Counted from the first letter of the stretch, positions 1 to 12,174 are shown. The stretch is DNA of 64,000 bases from Delphinus delphis (GCF_949987515.2 NC_082686.1:50568911-50632910); one strand, 5' to 3'. Notes: generated by a model from the letters alone, not told the origin. Numbers and translations: made by a program.

Positions 1-200
1 ACACAAAGAGACACAAGGGATGTGCACATACAAAGGGAAGAGCATGTAAGGACAACACAAGAAGGCAGCCATTGGCAAGCCAAGAAGATAGGACTTAGAA
101 GAAACCAAACCTGCCAACACCTTGATCTTAGACTTCCAGCATACAGAACTGTGAGAAAATAAATTTCTGTTGTTTAAACTACCCAAACTGTGGTGTTTAT
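1..200 (+). mobile_element. MaLR (MST/MLT1-type) LTR, 3' part
   Basis: The right-hand part of a mammalian apparent LTR retrotransposon LTR; its left part lies outside the window. It carries the family's characteristic tail: the aagaaggcagcc block, a segment about a disease-like 'cttgatcttagacttccag' stretch, a gtgagaaaataaattt polyadenylation region with AATAAA at 158-163, and a terminal tgtttaaactaccc-like segment. No protein is encoded. Family recognition is by memory of the MaLR consensus; the exact subfamily is uncertain. Confidence 0.8.
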
Positions 201-1090
201 ATTATATTGATATATATTGCATATATATATGAAAATAGTTGCTTATTATTATCATTACTATGGACATGATTCTCTCCTTAAACTAGATTCATTAAATCCT
301 AATTCAATACTCTTTCTATGGCACAATGTCACTGGGGTCTCAGGGAATTTTAGACCTGAAAAGAACCTAAGGATAAGAATGCTTGAAAAAAGTGTAATCA
401 CAAGTCTGAAAGTATAGCTCACCCAAAGTCTTGCAAATTAGACAAATAATGTCAATGTAAAATATATATGAGTTTTAACCAAAGAATCATAACTTGGGTA
501 GTGAAAATATGAGTTGTAGGAGAAATTGTAAGAGAAAGAGAAATAGGATGAAGTAAACAAGTTATTGAGTTAACATGCTTTTTTCCTCTTTTTATGTTGT
601 TTTGAATTTTATTTATGGTAACACAAAGATAACTCTTTTTTCTATCCAGAATTTCCATAAGTGCCTTAAGAATGGTAATTAATTGCTTCTGTGGCAAATG
701 AAATCTATACAGGTTAAAATTTAGCTTACTGAAAATAGAAGGGCTGCTATATTCTGAAATAATATCCTGATCACATTTCTTTTATTTACAAAGTTAATGA
801 TTAAGACAACAAAGAATATCCAAACTAAATTCTTTCTCCCATTGTGAAACATTCCAAATGAAACCTCAGCCAGTACGGAATCAATAGAAGGAAAATCATG
901 TCAGCTGCTTCTACATCCACTATCAATTACTGGTTTCTGTCCATCTTTTTTCATGCTTTAAGAATTTTGATGTTGCTTATATTAAATAAGTTTTTTGGGG
1001 GGATAAGAGCATTAAAATACCTAATAATGAGAAGTACCTTGAATCATTAAAAATATTACTATTCTGGCAGATTGACAGGCTTGATTGCAC
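201..1090. other. Unclassified AT-rich intergenic sequence
   Basis: No recognisable gene, RNA or repeat family. Short open frames on both strands are AT-rich, lack domain signals and look like chance. Confidence 0.6.
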
Positions 1091-1091
1091 T

Positions 1092-1225
1092 GTAACAGTG
1101 TAGTGAAGCACGGACCTCTTACAGAGACCAGTTTCACCTGGATTCTAGGTCTGGCTCAGCACTGACTACTTCTGCTGACCTTGGGCAAAGCTTATAAATT
1201 CTGTGGAAGTCACTCAGTTATTTCA
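1092..1225 (+). repeat. MIR SINE fragment
   Basis: Matches the pattern of an ancient tRNA-derived MIR: an opening agtgaagcacggac-like segment, a 'ctggattctaggtctggctc' core, then ctgaccttgggcaaagcttat. Typical MIR order and sense orientation, with heavy divergence as expected for a pre-eutherian element. It ends just before a short tandem duplication. Confidence 0.7.
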
Positions 1226-1285
1226 TCAGAATATTTAGGAGTTTAGCAAACTAAGTCAGAATATTTAGGAGGTTAGCAAACTAAG
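1226..1285. repeat. 30-bp tandem duplication (two copies)
   Basis: A 30-bp unit starting tcagaatatttagga at 1226 is repeated head-to-tail at 1256. The two copies differ at one position, t in the first and g in the second (gtttagc versus ggttagc). Direct reading of the sequence. Confidence 0.93.
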
Positions 1286-2420
1286 TCCTATACTTAATAG
1301 GGAGTGTGTAAACTATTATTACCATTTAAATTTTTGTTGGACTATATCATTTTTAGTGTTCTCCTCTCTAAATCTACACATTTTATAATTCCCTTAAAGA
1401 TTAGTGCCAGGATTTCTTACTGTTGATAAGTCCAAGATAGAATAAAAATAATATAGACTTCATTATGAGGAGCTTTCAGTCTCCTAGAGTTCAGAAAACA
1501 GTAAATACTAAGTTACTGGATTCTATTAAAATGAGCTCTTAGCCCATAATCTTATTCTTCAATTTAGAATATGTTAATGTTGCTTAATGATCAGGGTGTT
1601 TGTGCTTCTTTATTAGCATAAAAAATAATGATTCTTCATTATAATAAAATATTATTCTATTGCATAGTCTGTTTTATGAATTACTGTACACATATTTTGT
1701 GTCAATTATAGACTGCAGAATAAAAGGTTACACTTCAGCCTTCAGGCTGAATCATTTGTTTGGAGCTCACTGATGTGTTCTTAATTCAATCTGAAGTCTC
1801 TCCCCACCCACAGTTTGTAGAGAAAGGGATGCAAACATTTTTCTTCATTGGCAGTGACTGGAGAATGCATCAAAATGAGAAATATTTTCCAGGAGGGGAA
1901 AAAAAATGGAGGTATACTCTGTGAATAACATTCTCTCTGTCTCTCCCAAAGGGGGAAAAATAAAAAGATAATCATAGCAATGTTTATAACGTTTCTTTTA
2001 TCTCAAAGGAGCCTCCAAGCATTTTAGAAATGTTAACGATGATCTGGTTCTGTGGGATTCACATCTCTTTTCACTGAAACTTATTCATGTTTAACAGTGC
2101 ATGGGGATGACAGACCCTGAAGAAATCTCTGCTGGATTTATGATCACATCTGTAAGGCTGAAAGGAGAACACTGCTTATTCCAAAGTGCCCACGCTAGGA
2201 AGTGTATCTGTCACATAATCAAAGGCATGGGCTCCTACATATGCAAAAGGTAACAAATAACATAACATTCACCCGCTCTCAGATAAAAGTATTGATGAGG
2301 CATCAGGGGATACTTTGCCCACCACCATCTGGTAATGGAGATGGCATTATGCCTGTTAATAAGAGCAATAATAATCATTTGAGAACATTTAATATTTTCA
2401 TGTGAGTTAACATTATTTTT
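1286..2420. other. Unclassified AT-rich intergenic sequence
   Basis: Nothing recognised apart from a small hairpin at 1734-1751 (7-bp stem, 4-nt loop). Open frames here are short and featureless. Confidence 0.6.
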
Positions 2421-2658
2421 GCCTCTTTTGCCTGTTTTTTTTTTTTTTTTTTTGCAGTACGCGGGCCTCTCACCGTTGTGGCCTCTCCCGTTGCAGAGCA
2501 CAGGCTCCGGACGCGCAGGCCCAGTGGCCATGGCTCACGGGCCCAGCCGCTGCGCGGCATGTGGGATCTTCCCGGACCGGGGCACGAACCCGTGTCCCCT
2601 GCATCGGCAGGCGGACTCTCAACCACTACGCCACCAGGCAAGCCCGCCTCTTTTGCCT
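2421..2658 (-). mobile_element. CHR-type SINE, short form, with 13-bp target-site duplication
   Basis: A tRNA-derived cetartiodactyl SINE inserted antisense: a poly-T run at about 2435-2453 is its A tail, and the tRNA-like head (ccaccaggcaagccc on this strand) is at the right end. The element spans about 2434-2645. It is flanked by a perfect direct repeat gcctcttttgcct at 2421-2433 and 2646-2658, the mark of L1-mediated retroposition. Open frames across it on both strands arise only from its GC-rich body and are not genes. Confidence 0.95.
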
Positions 2659-3124
2659 TTTATAAAAATGTATTAAGTGTTCAGAATCCTATATTAATGC
2701 ACCCATAGAATAGTCAAACACAACTATTATTTCCAACATAGAAATATTTATCTGTTGTTGCTGAATTTCTTTATCTACAGTATATGGCTGACCTGAACAA
2801 TGATGACATGTTGCAAATTCTACAGTGATGAGGAACATCACCTGCACAATTACAAACAGGTGTTGAGATTTTATAAATACAAACATACACACCTATGCAC
2901 ATGTATAATCATGTATCTGTGCATATTTAATATATATTAGTTTCACAAGGCATTGATTTATATCATGTGCTATTATTCACCTCACAACTACTAATAGTTA
3001 AAAATGGAAAGAAAAGAATATATGGAAATATATTCCAGCTTTTACATTCCATCATTATTTATGCTACTTTTTGGACAAATTTGATTCTTTTATATTTTCA
3101 TTCATTGTATTGGAATTTTATTCA
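2659..3124. other. Unclassified AT-rich sequence
   Basis: No gene or repeat family recognised. Confidence 0.6.
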
Positions 3125-3400
3125 TTATATATAGAAAACATTTATTCAGCAGTTATTAGACCCTATTCTAGTCATTAGGCATTTAAAGAGAAATATGATG
3201 CATTCCTGAAGAAGATCATATTCTTCTAGGGGAGATAAATACAAAAACAGTAAATAGAGCACCATAAGAACACCAAACAGGCAGCTCATAGCTCTGTAAT
3301 ATAATATAAAGATGAGGCAGGGGTGATTTTACAGAGAAGGCAGCCTCTGAATTGGGTCTTGAAGATTGAGTAGAGGATGCTAGCCAAAGCAAGCATTCTG
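3125..3400 (-). mobile_element. L2 LINE 3' fragment, antisense
   Basis: Reads as the reverse complement of an L2 3' end: an aaacatttattcagcagttattagacc-type opening, then material resembling the reverse complement of the L2 region upstream of its tail, including gggtcttgaagattgagtaga. Highly diverged; boundaries are approximate. Confidence 0.6.
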
Positions 3401-4213
3401 GCCAGGGTTCTAATTGTAAAATTAAATCAAACTTCTAGCACTGACTGCCATGAAGATATAACCCCAGCATTATCAAGGTCAAGTGAGTAAAAGATAGTAA
3501 GAGTTTCAAAAATGTTAGCAGAGCAATTGACTGATATACGCTCTCCCTGCTCCCATACTCACACATACCTGGCTAGAATTCCAGGATATGCTGTACTCCC
3601 AGATCTTCAACACTGCCCCATGCTACATACATATTTCCCTCCTACGTATCACTTATAATCACATCCATAATCCATTTTTACCTTTTGTATGTAATCCTTT
3701 GTTTTCTGCCCCTTGTCCTAATCTGCTACTGCAAAATCCCATCCCCATGGGGGTGTTTTCCATAACCTCAGATTGAATAGGCTACCATGAGACATTCTTC
3801 TTTTCATTTCTCTTCTTCTTCTTGTCTCTTTTCCTCTGGGTACTGATATGTGCCTTGGAAACCTCTGCTCTTTCTGTTAAGCAAGAGCTTAATTTGGCTT
3901 GACCCCAGAACTCTCTCTACCTGAGATGAAAACAACCATTAGATCTTCCAGATTTCCACAAGGAATCTTTATTCCTTGCTGTTGCTAACACACAAGAACC
4001 CTCCTGGTTCTAAAGATCCTTGGCAATTTATTGGGAAATCAGAGAGAGAAACTAAGCTCATTATGCCTACTTTGTTTCCCTAGACGTTCAGCTCACTTCC
4101 AGAAGGCTCCTTCATCCCTCGTGTCAGTAGATTATTGTCAGGTCACAGACTGACTAGATATAACAAGGAAGGACTGAAATCCCAAAGTGAAACAGAAACA
4201 AAACATAGATAGA
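3401..4213. other. Unclassified intergenic sequence
   Basis: No gene or repeat recognised. A pyrimidine-rich patch at about 3795-3840 is the only compositional feature. Confidence 0.55.
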
Positions 4214-4692
4214 TGTTATGGGTTGCACTGTGTCTCCCCAAAAAGATTTGTTGATATCCAAGTTACCAATATTTCAGAATGTGGCCTTATTTGGAAATAG
4301 AATGTTTTCAGAGGTAATCAATTTAAAATGAGGTCATTAGGGTGAGTCCTAAACTATGACTGCTGTCTTTATGAAAAAGGAAAATTTACACAGAGATAGA
4401 CATGCACAGAGGGAGGATGATATAAAAAGATACAGGGAAAACACCATGTAAAGATAAAGACAGAGATTGGAGTGATGCATCTACCACCAAACATTGCCAG
4501 CAAACCATCAGAAGTTCAGAGGGAGGCATGGAACAGATTCTCTCTCCCAGCCCTCAGAATTAACCAACACTGCCAACACTTTGATCTGGAATGTCTAGCC
4601 TCCAAAGCTGTGAGACAATAAATTTCTATTGTTTAAGACATCTTGTTTGTGCCACTTGATCGTGGCACCCTAGTTACTAGCAAACTAGTACA
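4214..4692 (+). mobile_element. MaLR (MLT1/MST-type) LTR, near complete
   Basis: Starts with tgttatgggttgcactgtgt at 4214 and ends in ca at 4692, giving TG...CA ends. Internal landmarks of the family are present in order: ccccaaaaagatttgttg, atgaggtcattagggtg, an ctttatgaaaaagg segment, gccaacactttgatct, and gtgagacaataaatttctattg with AATAAA at 4617-4622. No internal gag-pol-like sequence adjoins it, so it is probably a solo LTR. Flanking duplications are too decayed to call. Confidence 0.85.
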
Positions 4693-6774
4693 GATGATCT
4701 CCAGTTCCACTTCTCCTTCTTGGACATGGTTCACCACACTGCATTATGGAAATAAATACCTTCTTCCCCACTAGATGCAAGATTTAGAAGTGGCAGGTAC
4801 TGTGTCCTATAAATTTATGTTTCTTTGCAGCTCTAGCCTATTATTTTGCACACTACAGAAATGGAATTAATTTTTGCTAAATACATTTTAAAATGGGAAA
4901 ATACACGGAAGCTACTGAATAAAATAACTCTTAGTTTCACCAAGAAAAAAAAAAGAAGGATAAATGGATGTAAACAGTCATGGAAAAACAAAATCATTTT
5001 CTTCATTTTGTTTAATATATAATAGATCTACATACATACACATATTTTCTCAAAATCATTAGTATTTATGACTATGAACTTTCAATGAAAGCAGATACAT
5101 TTTATAGAAATACCCTAATGCCATATATTTATAATTTTATGAGAGCTTGCTTATTCATAAATATTAATTATGGTTTTAATCTCACTGTATATGAATGCAA
5201 CTGAAAATACAATTTTGACTATTACATTGTTTTGTATTAAATCATAATACATTTTTAGCATCAATGAATCTAGCCTGATTTAGAATACATTAATATAAGC
5301 AGAAACAAAAATTAATTTAAAGGTTAGTAGTTAAATATATCAAAATCACAATGCTACAGACTAATAGGCCCTTCTACACCATGAATTGTCTGTATTATTA
5401 TCACTGAGACTTCTATTAGCTCTTTTCTAAGCATATTCATTTGACTACAAAATTGGTTCAATACTAATGCATCACCTATTATGTTGTACTTTAAGGAAAG
5501 GAATGTCATACTGGTATAGGCTTTTGTGCCACTGTGAATAATAACGATGGAATATATGGTTTCTTATAGGAAGTCTGAGATGATGTAGAAAAATTAATTT
5601 TTCTCATACCGTAAGTAAACGCATTCCTGAATGGTGTCTATGTGAATGACTGCTTTAGCCAAATTAACTTTAAAAAATAAAAACAAAAGCTATTTAAAAT
5701 ATATAATTATACATCTTGAAAGAGATTTTAGATAAGACCAATTTAAAAACAAATCTTAAACCTTTCAATTAAACTATAAGGCTGTTTTGACTAAACTTTT
5801 AATTTCAGGCTATCTCTTTTTGACATTATTTAGACACACCCAAAGAAATAGAAACATTATAATGTATGATGGTGGGAAGCAGTAGAGGATGAATACCATA
5901 TGGAGATAATTTTTTGCTCTATGATCCTGGTTTCTTTTCTTAGTACAAGGTCAAATATTCAGTTATTATTCTTGAATTTGAAGTTCAAAGTGAACATTAG
6001 GGGAAACAATGGCCTGAATTCATATCAGAAAATCTTTAATCTATTCTTATAATTAAGTACAAGTCATACAGGTCAGTTTAATTTTTAATAAATCTAGCAT
6101 CAATTGAAAATTGAAACAAAAGTAAAAGTTCTTTAAACTACTTTTTGCATGAAATAAATTTTGGGGGAAAATCATTTGATTTCTTATTGGAGATAATGAA
6201 GGAAAATTGAATTGGCTAAGGGTGACTGCTGATTACTTTTTTTGAAAATTATCAACATGATTTCCTGAAAAATCAATATTTACTCCATTTGACTGAACAC
6301 TGAGTCCAAGAGCTGTTATGATAGATGACTGGGACATATAAGATAGGCAACTGGGACAAGTTCCACACAAATGTAATTATTACAAAACAGGGCAGATCAG
6401 TGTATAAATGAGAGCTGACTTATGTAGTTCAGACTTACGTAGATCAGACTATAAATATTTTGGAAGGGTATTCATCTAATAAACTCACATAAAACTTTCA
6501 TCTCTGTAGGAGGAACTGAGTTCCATCCTATACAGCACATAAAGATTAACCACACTCATTCTTCTCAAGGATCTTACACATTAAGAGGTAGATACTTTAT
6601 ATGTAGACAGAATTACACCAGGAAGTGGAAAATTGTACATTTCACAAGAAATGTAGAAGGAAAGAGTGAAAAAGTAATTACAGTAAATAAAAGGTCACTA
6701 CTGACTGGGATGATGATATAAAATTCCTTAAAAGATACAGTACTTATATGTACTATATGTTTTTATATTTCTTT
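4693..6774. other. Unclassified AT-rich intergenic sequence
   Basis: About 2 kb of AT-rich DNA with no repeat family, gene or RNA that I can support. Confidence 0.6.
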
Positions 6775-6895
6775 CAAGTCTGTGCTGTGTGACTTTGAGG
6801 AAGTCCCTTCAACACTGTGGCTTATGATTTTCTCAAATGATTGAGCTGGTTTGAATGATTTCTGCAATTCCTGTCTATCTCTGAATGTCATATTC
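6775..6895 (+). repeat. Possible MIR-like fragment
   Basis: Contains gtgtgactttgaggaagtccct followed by a weak counterpart of the MIR cctcagtttcctcat block. Too diverged for certainty. Confidence 0.35.
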
Positions 6896-8685
6896 TAAAT
6901 CACCTTTCCAAAGCAGTGAGATCTAGACTGTTTTGACCATCAAAAGGAGGAAGAGCACACTGTCATAGTGAGCTCTAGGCATGGAGCCAGGGAAAGAGGA
7001 AGAGCTGAGAGAGTGCTGGCTCCTAGAGACAGTTATCCTGTGTACAGTCTAAGGAATAACCCTCCTTTTAGACCAGTACACAGAATTTCAGTGAGATTTC
7101 ATCTAATTCCCAAGTCTCTTCTTTGCTCATTTTGTCTGACGGACTTTTATTAAACAAGTAATGTTTAATAAACTGATGGTCAAATAAACAAATGACTGCT
7201 ATAAATAATCTGACAAAATATGATTAAAATAGTTGTCATATTTGTGCTATTTATTTCTCATATTTGATCTCAGTTAATCTTATTAAGTTTGTAACTATTA
7301 TACTTGTGAGCGCTCTGAAATATTCTCTTTGCACATGTTTCACAGTGAAATATTTTACCGGTCAGCACTCCCAAAGTCCTATGCTAACATGTTAAACACA
7401 ATAGGGTAGATAAAGATAACTTTTGGTAAAGTTTTAATAAATTCCATTATTTAGAAGCTAAGATTTAAATTATGGTTTCACCCTGAATGAATTATGCCTA
7501 TAGTTATAAAATATCAGAGTTTAATAAGCTGGCTTTGAGCTATAAATTAGTAAATTACTCAGTGTAATGCAAAGTAAAGTAAAAGCTCAAATTATTTCAA
7601 TCTTTAGCTTGTTTTTTATAATATTTACTTTGTGTATCTACAAGAATTTCTCCTTAGGATAAGTTATTACTAAGAACAATCTGTAAATTTTCTCAGCACA
7701 GTGAAAACCTCGTGATCTTATACCTCCATCTATCTCTAAAAGGGAAAACAAAACAAGAAAATATGTCACTAGAATACCACCAACAAATTTTGTTGTTGGA
7801 ACGTCCAAAAAATGAATCTCCATATAATTTATACATGAGCAGGGTAATTGCTTTCTCAAGCCAACCTCCTAAAAGTTTCATGTTTAGAAGCTACATGATG
7901 AATAGTATTTAAATTTAATAAAATGTTTCTTTTCCTTATAACTGACATGAGAAAAACAACAGATGGATTTTCCCTGGCCATGAGAGAAAGAACACATATC
8001 TGAATGTGAGTCATGCTTTATTTGCTATCCAATGGACCATATTTATTGTAGATAGAGCCTAAGTCTCTTTAATGTGTATAGAATAGACTCCCCCTCTGCC
8101 TTATAGATTATAAAATGTTTCTACATGCAAACCTATAAAAATGTGCAACATACACACACACAAATCCACCTGCCTTCATGAATTTAAGCTATAATCATAA
8201 CTTCATATTTTGTACTAACAACATCAATATGTATATTTGGGTGTGTAATATCACATCTTATATTAAACTTGGATATTGAGAAGTTTGCTTTCTTTCAACA
8301 ATTATATATTAGTTGCAATATTTTTTTTTAGTTTATATCTGATTGGGCTAATAAACATTTTAATCTTTAGGAGTCAGACTAAAAAAGTCATGACATTAAG
8401 AATTTGAGGGCTGAGTGAGTTAATTGGGGTTCTCTGAGGCAGGGCTAATTATATTTCATAGCAAACTATAAAGAGTCTGTCAATAATTTCATGTAGACAG
8501 ATCCATTATTATTTTTTTTAAAGCAACAAAAGGAGAAGCAGCAAAGTAGAAAGCAAAAATAAAGGGGAAGGAGAAGGAAAATGTAAATGACAATGAAGAG
8601 TCAAGGTCAGTTAACTTCTTGCCTGTCTTCACGGCCCTTGATTCACTGTTTCTACAACTTAAAACTGATTCTCCATTTCTAATTG
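6896..8685. other. Unclassified AT-rich intergenic sequence
   Basis: No supported feature. A purine-rich patch at about 8520-8600 (gaaggagaaggaaaatg-like) sits before the L2 fragment. Confidence 0.6.
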
Positions 8686-8689
8686 TGCC

Positions 8690-9035
8690 AAAATACCTCT
8701 TCATCCATCTTTATTACTATCATCTATTTAATCCATGATTATCTTTCTTTATTCATTAAAGAGTTTCCCTCTTTCACAGTCTTCACCTCAAGTTCTGTAA
8801 ACCTATTAGGTGACTTTGACATCCAAGTGGGTAAAACACCACATATGGCCTCATATCCTGCTTCTACCGATCTGGTAATTTTTACTGCCCTCTTCCTTCA
8901 CTTTCTTTGACAAAATGACTGTGGGGATCTATTTTATAATTATCCTACCTTACTGTCTAACTTTGTTTTTCTGTACCCTGTTAAATGGCATCCTCCATTG
9001 TACTTATCTCTTCACAGGTGGGTTGGAATTTTGTT
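8690..9035 (+). pseudogene. L2 LINE ORF2 fragment, endonuclease region (decayed)
   Basis: A short open frame at 8683-8910 contains a Gly-Asp-Phe-Asp-Ile-Gln-Val stretch at about 8811-8831. This corresponds to the GDFN-type motif of the apurinic endonuclease domain of L2/CR1-clade LINEs. In the family this motif carries an Asp and an Asn at the active site; here the Asn is Asp. The surrounding order also fits L2. The fragment is short, decayed and not functional. The family assignment rests on the motif plus remembered consensus, so it is moderate. Confidence 0.6.
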
Positions 9036-9184
9036 TTTGGACACTAAATGCAGGTACACTGAAAGCTCTGTTTTAGCTGGATTTTTTTTTTTAACCCCCA
9101 TCTGCAAACGTGAAATTTTAATTGAGCACACTCAAACTGGACTCTCTGAGATTTCTCTCGAACTTTCCCTTTCAGCATTTGTGC

Positions 9185-9600
9185 AGTGAAGGGTGAACCC
9201 AGCAGGCCCGGGTCGTCCATACCCCATACATCCAAAGGAAGGTGTGGCCCCTGACCTACTCCTGGGAGGTCGCCCCAAAGCCCCTGGGAGGGTCCTGTCT
9301 GATGGGAGTCTTTGCCCATCTGGGGGCATGGGTCACACGGACCATGCCGACAATGTAATCTGTGGTGGGGACAGAGGTCAACTTGACCTCTGGAGGGCTG
9401 GACACTAAGGCCAGCCACACCTATGGTTAGCCATGGCTATGCGACCAACTGGGATAAACACGTTGGACGCCGAGTTGCGTGTGGTCTCACCATCCGTAGC
9501 CCTGGGAGAGGCCAGCTGGAAGACTTGACCTTTTACCTTTGCTGATTCTGGTGTATATCCTTTTGTTTTACTAAACTTAGCCATGAGTATGACGGCTTTG
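9185..9600 (+). mobile_element. Probable ERVL-like LTR, GC-rich
   Basis: An abrupt GC- and CpG-richer block in AT-rich DNA. It ends with the architecture of an ERVL-group LTR: ctttgctgattctggtgtat, then a degenerate polyadenylation region (tttactaaacttagccatgag in place of an AATAAA form), and a short R/U5-like tail. Open frames on both strands are by-products of its composition. No domain is visible. It could be another LTR group; the 5' edge is uncertain. Confidence 0.5.
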
Positions 9601-10120
9601 CTGACCCAGAACAGCAGCAGGTGACACAGTACAGATGGTGGGGCAGCTCCTCAAGGCAGCCAAGTGGCTTCTGAAACACAGAAACCTCCTTCACACTTGC
9701 ACTGTGGCCCAAAACACACTGCGGGGACTGTGTTCTGAGCTCAGAAAACATGCCCAATGCAAATCTGGGTCGTAATGGAGATCCCATTTCTCGTTTTAAC
9801 TTTTGACAGTAAGAAACTCTATAGAGCAGTTTGTGATTCAAATAATGTCAGTTGTCACCAGAATGAATGTACCACAGTATATAAGTTTGCAGTAAGTGCC
9901 ATTTCATGTAATTTTCAGATGAATTCATAAAGGACCATTATCAAGTATGCAGCAAAAACTAATTTCCAAAGCCACTCAGTGCTTGATAATTGTGGTTGAG
10001 AGTGGTTCTTCTCATTCTGAAAAATTCCAATTTCCGCCCCGAGTTAAGAAAGCACAGTAGAATTTAACCACTGCTACGCCCTCAAGCTGCTGTACGGTAG
10101 GGCAAGTTAAGATATTCTGC
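9601..10120. other. Unclassified sequence following the LTR candidate
   Basis: 9600-9830 is GC-moderate and non-repetitive to my eye (ggtggggcagctcctcaagg to aatggagatcccatttc). It could be LTR/internal sequence of the preceding element or unique DNA. I cannot assign it. Confidence 0.45.
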
Positions 10121-10417
10121 TTCCACTTTTTTTTTTCTTGGCTGCAGTGGGTCTTCGCTGCTGCGCGCAGGCTTTCTTTAGTTGCAGTGAGCGGTGGCTT
10201 CTCTTGTGAGCGGGCTAGATCTAGGCGTGTGGGCTTCCGTAGTTGCAGCACGTGGGCTCAGTAGTTGCCATGTGCAGGCTCAGTAGTTGTGGCACATGGG
10301 TTTAGTTGCTCCGTGGCCTGTGGGATCTACCTAGACCAGGGATCGAACCCGTGTCCCCTACATTGGCAAGCGGATTCTTAACCACTGCGCCACCAGGGAA
10401 GTCCTCAGTTTCCACTT
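10121..10417 (-). mobile_element. CHR-type SINE, long form (CHR-2-like)
   Basis: Antisense copy with a T tract at about 10127-10136 followed by the long-form body ggctgcagtgggtcttcgct, repeated gtagttgcagcacgtgggct / agtagttg units, and the tRNA-like head ending caccagggaagtcc. The short repeat ttccactt occurs at both flanks (10121-10128 and 10410-10417), consistent with a target-site duplication. The internal gtagttg-unit repetition separates this subfamily from the short copies in this window. Confidence 0.9.
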
Positions 10418-11220
10418 CTGATAAAAATTCACAGAACTGATGATGGTTAGCTCCTTGAAGTCAAGTGCAGCTCACTCTTGACACAACAGGTTGGGTGAAG
10501 CATGTAGCTGGACTTTTAAAACACTAAAAAAAAACCCATCTGTGGATCTTCAAAGTAGCAACTTTATAACTACATTTCAATTATGTTTAATTGCTATGTC
10601 TGTCTTTTCCTGTGTCAGAATCATATTCTTATAATTACTGAAAAGAAAAATATTGTCCCAAATTCTAATTTTTAAAAAATTATGTGGTTATTTTTACACA
10701 CTTATTAGTCCTGATTAATTATAGAAATTTTTGACATGTTTCAAAATAAACATAGTTGAATTTCAAGTAAAATTGCATTTTACGTATACGTAGAAAATTT
10801 GGGGGCCACAGACATCCATTAGATAGTGAGTCAGTCTTCCAATTTAATAATAATGTGTTTATCTATGTATTAAATACTTCATTTATGCCATACATTTTAT
10901 AACTTTTATATAGGTTTTGTACTTATTTTCTTAAACTAATTCCTAGACACATTCTTGCTACTGGAGTTGACATCTGTTTCCATGTTATATTCTCAGAGAC
11001 CTAATTTTTCACTTATCGGGTAGAAAAATATTTCTATGTATTAATTTCTAACTACCTTAATAAATGTTCATAATACCTCTAGTAGTAACACGTTAGCAAT
11101 TGCAACATCTGAAAGGAATAATGTTTTTCTCTTTTAGAAGTAATACCATAATACCTGTGTTTCAATTTAATGAACTATTGATTAGAAATGTCAAATAATG
11201 TCAATGTCAGTAATCATAAC
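10418..11220. other. Unclassified AT-rich sequence
   Basis: No gene or repeat recognised. Confidence 0.6.
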
Positions 11221-11467
11221 GGAAAATTTCTTTTTATTTTATTTTATTATTTTATTTTTTTACTTTACGTGGGCCTCTCACTGTTGTGGCCTCTCCCATT
11301 GCGGAGCACAGGCTCCGGACGCGCAGGCTCAGTGGCCATGGCTCACGGGCCCAGCCGCTCCGCGGCATATGGGATCTTCCCGGACCGGGACATGAACCCG
11401 TGTCGCCTGCATCGGCAGGCGGACTCTCAACCACTGCGCCACCAGGGAAGCCCGGAAAATATCTTTT
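11221..11467 (-). mobile_element. CHR-type SINE, short form, with target-site duplication
   Basis: Antisense copy. The tail is not a pure homopolymer: it is tttattttattttattattttattttttt-like at about 11231-11261. The body runs cgtgggcctctcactgttgt to accagggaagccc (to 11453). Flanking repeats are ggaaaatttctttt at 11221 and ggaaaatatctttt at 11454, one mismatch. The simple-sequence tail suggests the A tail has evolved into an AAAAT-type microsatellite. Confidence 0.95.
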
Positions 11468-11559
11468 GTTTCTGATAGTAACTGAAATGTTTTGCGATAT
11501 TTACTGTGAAGAAAATGTTGACTGATTTAATTTTATTCTTTTTAGTTAGTATAATTAAT

Positions 11560-12174
11560 GTTTACTTTATTAGCTTTTGTTGTTAGCTTTGAGACAAATA
11601 AATTTTAAATTTTATCAAATATTTTTTCAGGAACTATTGAGATGGTTCATTTTTTTCTTTGACGTTACTACCTGTGGATTGTATTATATTTATATATTTC
11701 CTAATCTTGAACCATCTTTGAATTTCTTAAATAAATATATTTTCATAGCTTTTGGATATTTCTGTTAGCTTCTATTTGCCAATGTTATACGTAATATTTA
11801 CATCAATATTAATAAATTATATTTTCTGTAGTATCTGTTTCATTTGAACTATCTTAGATTCTCAATTTTTTCTATAATCTAGAAATGCTTAGCTTAAGAA
11901 TTAGTCATTTAGAAAGATTTGTAATCACTTAGCCCAGAAATTTTTCTTATAATAAGTCTATAACAATTAATTTGTGCAACAATTATGGTATTAAATTTCA
12001 AATCTATAAAACATCATACCTAGTCCTCTAACTTTTGTTCACTCACTCAAGTCATAATGGCCTTTTTGCTATTTCTTAATATAGCAAGTCATTCTATGTT
12101 ATACTGTCTGCATCTGCTCTTACCTCTACATGTAAATATTATCTCTACCTGTATTAGAGTAGCTCACTTAACTT
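11560..12174 (-). mobile_element. Old L1 (L1M-type) fragment, antisense, left half
   Basis: On the plus strand it reads as reversed L1 ORF2: the ttttatcaaatattttttcag gaactattgagatgg stretch corresponds to the reverse of a conserved L1 reverse-transcriptase-region segment. Diverged and full of stops. A small L2-like patch may lie at 12030-12090. Interrupted at 12175 by an LTR, with L1-like sequence resuming at about 12713. Confidence 0.6.

Noticed and set aside
2478..2708. GC-rich open frames over the SINEs (also at 11286, 24977, 31144 and 59680)
   Set aside because: They coincide with the GC-rich bodies of CHR SINEs on both strands and appear similarly in every copy.
9044..9418. 124-codon minus-strand open frame
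   Set aside because: Lies inside the GC-rich LTR candidate and overlaps other frames on both strands; no domain.
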